Origin: Nocardioides plantarum
GTDB taxonomy: Bacteria; Actinomycetota; Actinomycetes; Propionibacteriales; Nocardioidaceae
Assembly: GCF_006346395.1 (NCBI RefSeq)
Contig: NZ_VDMS01000004.1
Span: 434,001-498,000 of the forward strand
Length of the DNA stretch: 64,000 nt
Direction of reading: 5' to 3'
The notes under the pieces were generated by a model. The model ran no database searches. It was not told the DNA's origin and saw only the letters and a list, made by a program, of their open reading frames with translations. Shown piece by piece: positions 26,937 to 33,684 of this stretch. Positions within the stretch are counted from its first letter, which is position 1. Each line of letters starts with the position of its first letter. The position numbers and the translations under genes are program-made.

Positions 26937-27251
26937 TCAGGAGGCGCGGCGCTGCTGCTCGGTCGGGACCACCGGGGTCGGGGCCGTGGCCGGGCGCGTG
27001 GCCGGGCGCGAGGGGCGGACGGCCACCCCGGTGCTGCGCTCACGGCGTGCCGGGGCGACGTACGACGGCAGCGGACGACGTCGGCTGCGCGACAGGACCC
27101 GGCGACGCGGGGACGGGTCGAGGGCCCGGGCCACGCGACGCAGCGCGACCTCGCGGTCGACCTCGCCACGGCCCTCGCGGCCGGCCCACCCGACCCAGAG
27201 CATCGCGACGACCGTCACGACGACCGTGGGCACGAGCCAGAGCAGGACCAT
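26937..27251 (-). CDS. Small membrane protein with basic tail
   Basis: The 104-residue product begins with one hydrophobic helix (MVLLWLVPTVVVTVVAMLWV) followed by a strongly basic, Arg/Pro-rich cytoplasmic tail. A tail-anchored regulatory or assembly role is possible, but I do not recognise the family. TACCCT lies exactly 6 bp upstream of the ATG on the minus strand, so the transcript is probably leaderless. It stands between moaE and the YlbL operon, all on the same strand. Confidence 0.7.
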   Translation of the reverse strand: MVLLWLVPTVVVTVVAMLWVGWAGREGRGEVDREVALRRVARALDPSPRRRVLSRSRRRPLPSYVAPARRERSTGVAVRPSRPATRPATAPTPVVPTEQQRRAS

Positions 27252-27293
27252 CCCTCGAGGGTAGGTCGCGGCAGCGTCGTTCCCCGGGACGTC

Positions 27294-27749
27294 CTACGGC
27301 GTGCCGACCCACTCGTCGGTGCCGTCGGCGAACACCTGGTGCTTCCAGATCGGCACCTCGTTCTTGAGGGTGTCGATCAGGTCGCGCGAGGCCTCGAAGG
27401 CGGTGCCGCGGTGCGCGGCCGCCGTCCCGACGACGACGGCGAGGTCGCCGATCGACAGCAGCCCGACCCGGTGGATCGCCGAGACCCCGTGCACGTCGTG
27501 GCGCGCGGCCACCTGCTCGCAGACCTCGCGCAGCCGGTCCAGGGCGCTGGGGTGGGCGGAGTAGTCGAGCCCGCGGACCGCGCGACCACCATCGTGGTCG
27601 CGCACCTTGCCGACGAACAGGGTCACGCCACCGTCGACGTCCTCGTCGAGGCTGGCCAGGACGTCGTCGACGACGAGCGGGGTGTCGCGGATCTCGACGA
27701 GCCGGACGGGGCCGTGGGATCCGGTGCTGGAGGTCACGCTGGAGGTCAC
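27294..27749 (-). CDS. moaE: Molybdopterin synthase catalytic subunit MoaE
   Basis: The 151-residue enzyme transfers sulfur from the MoaD thiocarboxylate to precursor Z (cyclic pyranopterin monophosphate), making molybdopterin. Seen in the sequence are GGVTLFVGKVRDHDGGRAV, LDYSAHPSA, ..VSAIHRVGLLSIGDLAVVV.. and the C-terminal LKNEVPIWKHQVF, which carries the active-site lysines. No moaD is adjacent. MoeZ at 55.9-57.1 kb could supply the sulfur-activation step for that partner. GTG 27749 has TAGGGT exactly 6 bp upstream, so it is leaderless, and its promoter faces that of the DUF2342 gene in a 35-bp gap. Confidence 0.92.
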   Translation of the reverse strand: MTSSVTSSTGSHGPVRLVEIRDTPLVVDDVLASLDEDVDGGVTLFVGKVRDHDGGRAVRGLDYSAHPSALDRLREVCEQVAARHDVHGVSAIHRVGLLSIGDLAVVVGTAAAHRGTAFEASRDLIDTLKNEVPIWKHQVFADGTDEWVGTP

Positions 27750-27755
27750 GTGGGC

Positions 27756-27778
27756 ACCCTATGCGTGCGGCGTACCGT
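27756..27778. promoter_or_regulatory. Back-to-back leaderless promoters in a 35-bp gap
   Basis: On the minus strand TAGGGT (27761-27756) is 6 nt from the moaE GTG. On the plus strand TACCGT (27773-27778) is 6 nt from the ATG at 27785. The -35 regions must lie inside the opposite coding sequences or across the other -10, so the two genes are likely to be expressed in a mutually interfering way. Confidence 0.55.
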
Positions 27779-27784
27779 GGAGGC

Positions 27785-29161
27785 ATGAGCGACAAGCCCG
27801 ACGACGAGCAGCCCAACCCGTTCAAGGGCACGCCGTTCGAGCACCTCTTCGCCGGTGGGCAGGGTGGGCTCGGCGGCTTCGACCTCGGCAGCCTGGGGCT
27901 GGGCGGCCCGGGTGGGGGCGGCATGCCCGACCTCGGTGCCCTGTTCGGCCAGCTGCAGTCACTGATGCAGCCCTACGACGGCCCCCTCAACTGGGACGTG
28001 GCCGCCGACCTGGCCCGCAAGGGCGTGGCGCAGAGCCCCGACCCCACACCGAGCACCAAGCAGGCCGACGCCGTCGCCGACGCCGTCCGGCTGGCCGACC
28101 ACTGGCTCGACGAGGCCACCGAGTTCCCCTCCGGCGTCGTCTCGAGCGCTGCGTGGAGCCGCGCCGAGTGGGTCGTCGGCACCCTCGACGTCTGGAAGGT
28201 CCTGGTCGAGCCCGTCGCCGAGCAGTCGGTCAACGGCCTCAGCGGCGCGCTGCCCCCCGAGGCCGCGGCCCAGGCCGGGCCGCTGATCGGCATCCTCGGC
28301 AAGGCCGTCGGCGCGATGCTCGCGACCCAGGTCGGATCCGGGCTGGGCGAGCTCGCCGGCGAGGTCCTCACGGCCTCCGACGTCGGGCTCCCCCTCGCCG
28401 CCCCGGGCAAGGCCGCCCTGGTCACTACCAACGTCACCGCGTTCGCCGAGGGACTCGGCCTCGACGAGGCCGACGTCCTGCTCTACCTGGCGCTGCGCGA
28501 GGCCGCCCACCACCGCCTCTTCAGCCACGTGCCGTGGTTGCGCGACCACCTCCTCGGTGCCGTGACCGACTACGCCCGCGGGGTCGAGATCAACCCCGAG
28601 AGCCTCCAGCGCCGGATGGAGGAGCAGCTGCGCGGCGTCGACCCGTCGAGCCCCGGGTCGATGCAGCAGATCCTCGAGGGCGGGCTGTTCGACCTGCCCC
28701 AGTCCCCCGCCCAGACCGCCGCGCTCGAGCGTCTCGAGATCGCCCTGGCCCTGGTGGAGGGCTGGGTCGACGAGGTCGTCGGCCAGGCCACGGCCCAGCG
28801 GATGCCCGCGGCCGCCAAGCTCCAGGAGGCCGTACGCCGCCGCCGCGCTGCCGGTGGTCCGGCCGAGCAGACCTTCGCCGCACTGGTCGGGCTCGAGCTC
28901 CGCCCGCGCCGGCTGCGCGACGCCTCGACCCTGTGGGCCTCGCTGCGTACCCGCCAGGGCACCGAGGCCCGCGACGGCGTCTGGCTGCACCCCCACCTGC
29001 TGCCGACCTCCGCCGACCTCGACGACCCGCTCGGGTTCCGCGAGGAGGCTGCCGCCCCCGTCGAGCTCGACGAGGACGCCTTCGACACCGAGCTGCGCAG
29101 GCTGCTCGACGGCGACGACCCGACCGACAAGACCGACGAGACCGGCAACCCTCCGGAGTGA
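27785..29161 (+). CDS. DUF2342 zinc-dependent metalloprotease-like protein
   Basis: The 458-residue product has a Gly/Pro-rich start (NPFKGTPFEHLFAGGQGG), then the DUF2342 domain. The domain carries LGELAGEVLTASDVGLPL and the candidate metal site LYLALREAAHHRLFSHVPWL, where E-A-A-H-H takes the place of HExxH. Members are often annotated as 'coenzyme F420 biosynthesis associated' or zinc-dependent metalloproteases, but no activity is proven to my knowledge. The mycobacterial homologue (Rv3195) lies next to the YlbL gene as here. The ATG at 27785 is leaderless (TACCGT, 6 nt). Its stop overlaps the NUDIX start (GTGA). Confidence 0.85.
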   Translation: MSDKPDDEQPNPFKGTPFEHLFAGGQGGLGGFDLGSLGLGGPGGGGMPDLGALFGQLQSLMQPYDGPLNWDVAADLARKGVAQSPDPTPSTKQADAVADAVRLADHWLDEATEFPSGVVSSAAWSRAEWVVGTLDVWKVLVEPVAEQSVNGLSGALPPEAAAQAGPLIGILGKAVGAMLATQVGSGLGELAGEVLTASDVGLPLAAPGKAALVTTNVTAFAEGLGLDEADVLLYLALREAAHHRLFSHVPWLRDHLLGAVTDYARGVEINPESLQRRMEEQLRGVDPSSPGSMQQILEGGLFDLPQSPAQTAALERLEIALALVEGWVDEVVGQATAQRMPAAAKLQEAVRRRRAAGGPAEQTFAALVGLELRPRRLRDASTLWASLRTRQGTEARDGVWLHPHLLPTSADLDDPLGFREEAAAPVELDEDAFDTELRRLLDGDDPTDKTDETGNPPE

Positions 29162-29775
29162 GCCTGCACGCCGACGCGCTCGCCACCCTGCGAGCGTGGG
29201 CACCGCCGACTCCCGGCCAGGCCGCGCTGCGCGACCGCTACGTCACCCACCTGGAGTCCCACCCTGACGCGATGACCCGCGCCTGCCGGCCCGACCACCT
29301 CACCGCCAGCACCGTCGTGCTCTCCCACGACCGGTCCCACGTGCTGCTGACCCTGCACGCCAAGGCGCGCCGATGGTTCCAGCTCGGCGGGCACCCTGAG
29401 GTCGACGACCTCACGCTGGCCGGGGCGGCCCTGCGCGAGGCGACCGAGGAGTCGGGTCTGCCGAGCCTGCGGCTGCGACCCGCACCGGTCCACCTCGACG
29501 AGCACGCCGTCCCCTTCTGTGGTGGCGGCGGCCAGGCGGACGACGGGCCGGTCGTCCACCACCTCGACGTGCGGTTCGTCGCGGTCGCGCCGCCCGCCGC
29601 CGTACCGCAGGTGAGCGAGGAGTCGCTCGACGTCCGGTGGTGGCCGGTCGACGACCTGCCCGAACCCGACCTCGTCGAGCTGGTGGGGCTGGCCCGGCGC
29701 GCTCAGTCGCTGTCGGCGGGCTCGAACTCCGAGGGCGGCGTGATCTCCGCGGCCGCCGACCAGCCCAGCAGGTAG
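29158..29775 (+). CDS. NUDIX hydrolase
   Basis: The 205-residue product carries a variant Nudix box, QLGGHPEVDDLTLAGAALREATEESGL. It has the REATEESG core that binds the metal-diphosphate of nucleotide or sugar-diphosphate substrates; the upstream glutamate of the classic motif is replaced by the DD pair. A preceding ASTVVLSHDRSHVLLTLHAK strand is typical of the fold. GTG 29158 overlaps the stop of the DUF2342 gene, so it is translationally coupled. The last 73 bp overlap the end of the convergent YgjP-type gene, which is unusual; both reading frames look genuine. The substrate is unknown. Confidence 0.85.
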   Translation: MSLHADALATLRAWAPPTPGQAALRDRYVTHLESHPDAMTRACRPDHLTASTVVLSHDRSHVLLTLHAKARRWFQLGGHPEVDDLTLAGAALREATEESGLPSLRLRPAPVHLDEHAVPFCGGGGQADDGPVVHHLDVRFVAVAPPAAVPQVSEESLDVRWWPVDDLPEPDLVELVGLARRAQSLSAGSNSEGGVISAAADQPSR

Positions 29776-30242
29776 CCCTTGGCCCGCTCGGTGCGCGGGT
29801 AGCGGTCGACCCACGCCCAGAACCGGGCGTCGTGACCCGGCTCGATGAGGTGGGCCAGCTCGTGGACGATCACGTAGTCGACCACCCATCCCGGCATCGT
29901 CTTGAGCCGCTCCGACAGCCGGATCGTGCGATCGACCGGGGTGCAGGAGCCCCACCGCGTGTGCTGGTTGCTGACCCAGCGCACCGACCCCGGGGTCGCC
30001 AGTCCACCGAGGTGCTCGTCGCTGAGCCGCTGGGCCCGGAGGAGCAGGTCGTCGTCGGTGATCTCGGCCCTGGCCTCCGAGCGCGCGATGCGGGCCACCA
30101 TCGTCGCGACCCACTCCGCCTCGTCGGCGGCGCTGAACGCCGCCGGGATGAGGACGACGATCCGCTCACCGTCGCGGTAGGCCGAGACGGTGCGCCGGCG
30201 CCGCTTGGAACGGCGCACCTCGACGTCGTCGGAGCCGGTCAT
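29703..30242 (-). CDS. YgjP-like (WLM/DUF45) metallopeptidase domain protein
   Basis: The 179-residue product contains the zinc motif VDYVIVHELAHLIEPGHDARFW (HELAH...H, with a third His downstream) and the family stretch RWGSCTPVDRTIRLSERL. In eukaryotes and some bacteria the WLM/SprT-like clan acts on protein-DNA or SUMO-linked substrates; a bacterial role is not established. TAGTTT lies exactly 6 bp before the ATG and its first three bases are the TAG stop of the upstream PHP gene. The 3' end overlaps the NUDIX gene tail to tail by 73 bp. Confidence 0.85.
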   Translation of the reverse strand: MTGSDDVEVRRSKRRRRTVSAYRDGERIVVLIPAAFSAADEAEWVATMVARIARSEARAEITDDDLLLRAQRLSDEHLGGLATPGSVRWVSNQHTRWGSCTPVDRTIRLSERLKTMPGWVVDYVIVHELAHLIEPGHDARFWAWVDRYPRTERAKGYLLGWSAAAEITPPSEFEPADSD

Positions 30243-30251
30243 GGGGTCAAA

Positions 30252-31298
30252 CTAACTCGCGGCCCACTCCAGGAGTCGCTGACGCGGCCACGTGTTGACG
30301 ATCCGGTCGGCCTCGATACCGGCATCCTCGGCGCGCTCGCACCCCAGGACCAGGAAGTCGAGCTGCCCCGGCGCATGGGCGTCGGAGTCGATCGAGAACA
30401 GGCACCCCGCGTCACGGGCCAGGGCGAGCAGGTCGTCCGGCGGGTCGCAGCGCTCGGGTCGCGCGTTGATCTCGACCGCGACGTCGTGCTCGGCGCACGC
30501 CTCGAACACCGCCCGGGCGTCGAACGTCGACTGCGCCCGGGTGCCCCGGTTGCCGGTGACCATCCGGCCGGTGCAGTGACCCAGCACGTTGGTCCGTGGG
30601 TTGGTGACCGCACCGATCATCCGTCGGGTCATGGGGGTGGCGTCCATCGCCAGCTTGGAGTGGACGCTGGCGACGCGGACGTCGAGACGGTCCAGCATCT
30701 CGTCGGTCTGGTCGAGCGAGCCGTCGTCGAGGATGTCGACCTCGATGCCACGCAGCAGGGCGAACCCGTCGCCGCCCGCGCCGCCGAGGTGCTGGTTGAC
30801 GGCGTCGACGACGTCGAGCTGACGTCGCAGCCGCTCGACGCTCAGCCCGCGGGCGATCTTGAGGCGGGGCGAGTGGTCGGTGAGCACCAGGTAGTCGTGG
30901 CCGAGCTCGATGGCCGTCATCGCCATCTCCTCGATCGGCGACCCGCCGTCACTCCAGTCGGAGTGGGAGTGGCAGTCACCGCGCAGCGCGGCACGCAGCT
31001 CGGCGCCGCCGGCGGTGAGCGGGGCGGCGTGGGTGCTCTCCAGCTGCGCCAGCCGGTCCGGCAGCTCGCCGCGCACGGCGGACGCGATCACCGCGGCCGT
31101 GCTCGCCCCGACGCCGGGGACGTCGGTGAGCGAGCCGTCGTCCACCGCCCGGGCCACCGCGTCCTCGCCCAGGGGCAGGATCGCGGCGGCCGCGTTGCGG
31201 AAGGCCTTGACCTTGTAGGTGTCCTCACGGTGGCGCTCCAGCAGGAACGCGATCCGTCGCAGTGCGGCCACCGGGCCGGCGTCGTACTCGTCGGTCAC
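30252..31298 (-). CDS. PHP-domain phosphoesterase with helix-hairpin-helix N-terminus
   Basis: The 348-residue product begins with a PolX-like helix-hairpin-helix part: ALRRIAFLLERHREDTYKVKAFRNAAAAI and the hairpin LTDVPGVGASTAAVIAS. A PHP metal-dependent phosphoesterase domain follows, with GDCHSHSDWSDGGSP, YLVLTDHSPRLKIARGLS, ..ASVHSKLAMD.., EINARPERCDPP and SIDSDAHAPGQLDFL. This matches the C-terminal half of bacterial family X DNA polymerases without the polymerase palm, so a nuclease or phosphatase acting on DNA ends is likely. GTG 31298 follows GGAGGA about ten bases upstream. A DnaA-box cluster lies 75-160 bp before the start. Confidence 0.85.
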   Translation of the reverse strand: MTDEYDAGPVAALRRIAFLLERHREDTYKVKAFRNAAAAILPLGEDAVARAVDDGSLTDVPGVGASTAAVIASAVRGELPDRLAQLESTHAAPLTAGGAELRAALRGDCHSHSDWSDGGSPIEEMAMTAIELGHDYLVLTDHSPRLKIARGLSVERLRRQLDVVDAVNQHLGGAGGDGFALLRGIEVDILDDGSLDQTDEMLDRLDVRVASVHSKLAMDATPMTRRMIGAVTNPRTNVLGHCTGRMVTGNRGTRAQSTFDARAVFEACAEHDVAVEINARPERCDPPDDLLALARDAGCLFSIDSDAHAPGQLDFLVLGCERAEDAGIEADRIVNTWPRQRLLEWAAS

Positions 31299-31374
31299 GG
31301 GTGTCTGTCCTCCACAGGCAGTGGACGAGCATCGGTGCAGGTCACGGCGCTGGTAGCGGCTTGGAACGCGGCTC

Positions 31375-31460
31375 TTGTGCACACAGGTTCCACAGGCTGC
31401 CCCGGCGTGTCTCCACGGTTCTGCGCGTCATCCACAGCTTTGTCCACAACGTTGTCCACA
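31375..31460 (+). promoter_or_regulatory. Cluster of DnaA boxes
   Basis: Five same-orientation 9-mers lie within 86 bp: TTGTGCACA (31375), GGTTCCACA (31386), TCATCCACA (31428), TTGTCCACA (31440) and TTGTCCACA (31452). The last three are spaced exactly 12 bp apart. TTGTCCACA is the preferred DnaA box of high-GC actinobacteria. No dnaA, dnaN or other origin gene is near, so this is an extra-chromosomal-origin cluster rather than a recognisable oriC. Confidence 0.7.
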
Positions 31461-31478
31461 GGGTCGGGTGGGCCGGGA

Positions 31479-31507
31479 TTGACCACCCCTCGTGGCGACC
31501 CTACGGT
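31479..31507 (+). promoter_or_regulatory. Housekeeping-type promoter reading into a gene-free region
   Basis: TTGACC (31479-31484), a 17-bp spacer and TACGGT (31502-31507) form a good sigma-70-class promoter on the plus strand. It starts 19 bp after the last DnaA box. The predicted start at about 31513-31515 is 4-6 nt before a large hairpin. No plus-strand gene follows, so the product would be a non-coding RNA. Confidence 0.5.
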
Positions 31508-31512
31508 GTGCC

Positions 31513-31622
31513 ACAGACGGCCCCCGGGCCGGCGAGCGACACGCGCAAGGGGAAGGCACGTGTCGTGAGCCGGTGCGGGGGCCCTCCTCGTTCTCGGTGT
31601 CGCGCAGGTCGTGCGGTGACCG
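31513..31622 (+). ncRNA. Candidate structured RNA, two hairpins
   Basis: Hairpin 1: bases 31519-31526 pair with 31576-31583 (8 bp), then a G-G mismatch and a G-U pair. Next, 31529-31533 pair with 31569-31573 (5 bp), followed by a tandem G-A/A-G and a G-U. Finally 31537-31543 pair with 31559-31565 (7 bp), closing a 15-nt purine-rich loop. Hairpin 2 (31595-31622) has CGGT/ACCG and CGCA/TGCG stems. It is not 4.5S SRP RNA (no GGAA tetraloop with AGCAG), tmRNA or RNase P RNA. No clear U-rich terminator is present, so the 3' end is uncertain and a DNA-level role remains possible. Confidence 0.45.
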
Positions 31623-31647
31623 TCCCAGAAGGCCGACCGGGTGGCTG

Positions 31648-32439
31648 TCAGCGCCCCTCGAACCTCGGCGGCCGCTTCTCGCGGGCGGCCCGGATCCCCT
31701 CCTGCAGGTCCTCGGTGGCCAACGTCACCGGCTGGGCGAGGGCCTCCCACTGCAGGGCCGCCTCGAGCGAGGCGTGCCGCTGCCTCAGCGCCAGGGTGGT
31801 CAAGCGGCTGGCGACGGGCGCGGTCGCCGCGATGCCCGCGGCGGCCTCGAGCGCGGTGTCGAGCAGCGCCTCGGGCGCGACGACCCGCGAGACCAGGCCG
31901 AGGGCCAGGGCCTCATCGGCCTCGACCAGGCGGCCGGTCAGCAGCAGGTCGCGCGCGGCGGCCTCACCGACCACCTCGGGCAGCAGGTAGGTCCCGGCCA
32001 TGCCCGGGTGCATGCCGAGCTTGAGGAACGGCACCCCCAGCATGGCCCCGCGCGCGGCGTACCGGAGGTCGAGCGCGAGGGGCAGGCACAACCCGGCACC
32101 GATCGCCGCCCCGTTGATGGCCGCGATGGTCGGCACCTCGAGGCGTCGTACGGACAACCAGGCGCGGTAGAACGGGAGCATCCGCGAGCGCAGGCGGTCG
32201 ACGCTCGCGTCGGGCTCGCCGGCGATCCAGCTGGTGTCGCCTCCGGAGCAGAAGGCCCGGCCCTCGCCGGTCACGACGACCGCCCGCACGGACGGGTCCG
32301 CGGCCAGCTCGTCGATCGCGGCCACCCACGACTCGGTCATCTGCGGCGACATGGCGTTGCGCTGGTCGGGGTTGTCGAGGACCAGCAGCGCGACCCCGGC
32401 GGAGGGGCGTTCGAGGCGCAGGTGGGCGAGTTCGGGCAT
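31648..32439 (-). CDS. Enoyl-CoA hydratase/isomerase (crotonase) family protein
   Basis: The 263-residue crotonase-fold protein shows GEGRAFCSGGDTSWIAGEPD (oxyanion-hole strand), PTIAAINGAAIGAGLCLPLA (second oxyanion loop) and LGMHPGMAGTYLLPEVVG. Canonical hydratases carry Glu at two positions; here LGMHPGMAGTYLLP has His and Gly where the usual E..P..G acidic residue lies, so hydratase chemistry is uncertain and an isomerase or other crotonase activity is possible. ATG 32439 is used; GTG 32448 in frame is the alternative. It stands alone between the ncRNA region and the divergent zinc-ribbon gene. Confidence 0.85.
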   Translation of the reverse strand: MPELAHLRLERPSAGVALLVLDNPDQRNAMSPQMTESWVAAIDELAADPSVRAVVVTGEGRAFCSGGDTSWIAGEPDASVDRLRSRMLPFYRAWLSVRRLEVPTIAAINGAAIGAGLCLPLALDLRYAARGAMLGVPFLKLGMHPGMAGTYLLPEVVGEAAARDLLLTGRLVEADEALALGLVSRVVAPEALLDTALEAAAGIAATAPVASRLTTLALRQRHASLEAALQWEALAQPVTLATEDLQEGIRAAREKRPPRFEGR

Positions 32440-32594
32440 GCCGAGCACGATAACGGCGCGCCGGGCGCCTGCCGACGGGCCCCGACAGGGTGTCGTAGGG
32501 TCGAGACGGCCCCGCGGTGCGCGGGTCCCCGGGCGGGCTTCCCTGATGTCCCCCGCCGTGGCTACCCAGACAGATCAAGGGCAAGGAGGCCGTC

Positions 32595-32753
32595 ATGGCG
32601 GAGACCTGGAGCGGTGAGTTCTACTGCGTGAAGTGCAAGGAGAAGCGCGAGGCGGAGGGCGAGGTCCGCGTCAACGACAAGGGCACCCGCATGGCCAAGG
32701 CCGTGTGCCCCGTGTGCAGCACCAACCTCAACCGGATCCTCGGCAAGGCCTGA
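32595..32753 (+). CDS. Tiny zinc-ribbon protein (DUF5679 type, 52 residues)
   Basis: The 52-residue product reads MAETWSGEFYCVKCKEKREA ... AVCPVCSTNLNRILGKA. It has two CxxC knuckles (CVKC and CPVC), a minimal zinc ribbon. ATG 32595 is preceded by a strong AAGGAGG. It matches the actinobacterial DUF5679 proteins, which have no known function; the fold suggests nucleic-acid or ribosome contact. A hairpin with a U tract follows directly, so it is a single-gene transcript. Confidence 0.88.
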   Translation: MAETWSGEFYCVKCKEKREAEGEVRVNDKGTRMAKAVCPVCSTNLNRILGKA

Positions 32754-32770
32754 GCCACACCGGATCTTCT

Positions 32771-32806
32771 CGCCGACCCGTCGCCTGCGCGGCGGGTCGG
32801 CGCGCT
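32771..32806 (+). terminator. Rho-independent terminator after the zinc-ribbon gene
   Basis: CGCCGACCCG (32771-32780) pairs with CGGGTCGGCG (32793-32802) around a 12-nt loop and is followed by CGCTTTT. It is one of the few classical U-tract terminators in this window. Confidence 0.85.
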
Positions 32807-32866
32807 TTTCCCGCCGCCTGTGGATGACGCCGACGGGCCCCACGGTCACCGTGCGAGGGTCTCGAG

Positions 32867-33670
32867 ATGGCCAGGACCCCGACCGCGGACACCCCCAGGC
32901 TCGCCCCGGGCGTGCACGTGGTCCCCCGCGACGACGACCACGTCCAGGTCGGGCTCGACCCGCCGGCCCGCGTGCTCGTACGCCGCCGCCCCGACCTGCT
33001 GGCCCTGCTCGACGACCTCGAGCGTGGCCGCCCGCCGTCGGTCACGACCCACGAGGCGGTCACGACCCTGGCCGCCCTGCGTCGCGCCGGTCTGCTCGTC
33101 GACACCCAGGACCCACCACCCTCGTCGTCCCGATCACCGCGCGTGACCGGGACCGTCACCCTGGTCGACCTCGGGCTCGGGCTCGACCCGCTGCGGGCCC
33201 TGCTCGCGCGCAGCGGGGTCCGCCCCGCGGCCGGCGGCCACCCGCCCGACCTGTTCGTGCTGGGCAGCCCGCGTCCGGTGTCGCGCTCCAGCCTCGACGG
33301 CTGGATCGGCGAGGGCGCGCCACACCTGCTGCTGGCCGGCACGGGCAGCCCCGGCAGCCTGCGGCTGGGTCCGCTCGTCGAGCCCGGCACCACCGCCTGC
33401 CAGCGGTGCGTCGACGCCGCCGAGGCCGCGCGCGACCCGCGCCGTACGCTGGTCGTCGAGCAGCTCGCGGCGTTGCCGGCGCGACCGCTCGACCCGGCCC
33501 TGGTGTCGCTCGCTCTCGCCTGGGCGGCACGCGAGGTCGTGACGTTCCTCGACGGTCGGCGCCCGCTGACCTGGTCGGGCACGGTCGACCTCGACGGCAT
33601 CGCCCCCGTCGTCCGCACGTGGCAGCGACATCCGCACTGCGGCTGCGCCTGGGACGTGCTCCCCTACTGA
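32867..33670 (+). CDS. TOMM leader-binding/cyclodehydratase-partner-like protein, orphan
   Basis: The 267-residue product resembles the E1-like partner ('bacteriocin biosynthesis cyclodehydratase domain') that binds precursor leaders for YcaO enzymes. Its N-terminus has a winged-helix-like peptide clamp (RVLVRRRPDLLALLDDLERG ... LAALRRAGLL). The C-terminal half carries the zinc tetrad: GPLVEPGTTACQRCVDAAEAARD (CxxC) and HPHCGCAWD (CxC). GTG/ATG context gives ATG 32867. No YcaO gene or obvious precursor is in the window, so it is an orphan here. It may be a standalone member that works with a distant YcaO, or may have another role. Confidence 0.7.
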   Translation: MARTPTADTPRLAPGVHVVPRDDDHVQVGLDPPARVLVRRRPDLLALLDDLERGRPPSVTTHEAVTTLAALRRAGLLVDTQDPPPSSSRSPRVTGTVTLVDLGLGLDPLRALLARSGVRPAAGGHPPDLFVLGSPRPVSRSSLDGWIGEGAPHLLLAGTGSPGSLRLGPLVEPGTTACQRCVDAAEAARDPRRTLVVEQLAALPARPLDPALVSLALAWAAREVVTFLDGRRPLTWSGTVDLDGIAPVVRTWQRHPHCGCAWDVLPY

Positions 33671-33684
33671 CGGCCTTGCCTCGG

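Noticed and set aside
28570..30114. Long minus-strand frame antisense to the DUF2342 and NUDIX genes
   Set aside because: Its composition is a GC shadow and it conflicts with three well-supported genes.
31513..31583. Hairpin as 4.5S SRP RNA
   Set aside because: The overall shape is similar, but the GGAA tetraloop and the conserved AGCAG segment are absent.
31299..31647. This gap as the chromosomal origin oriC
   Set aside because: DnaA boxes are few, there is no AT-rich unwinding element, and dnaA, dnaN, gyrB and parAB are not nearby.
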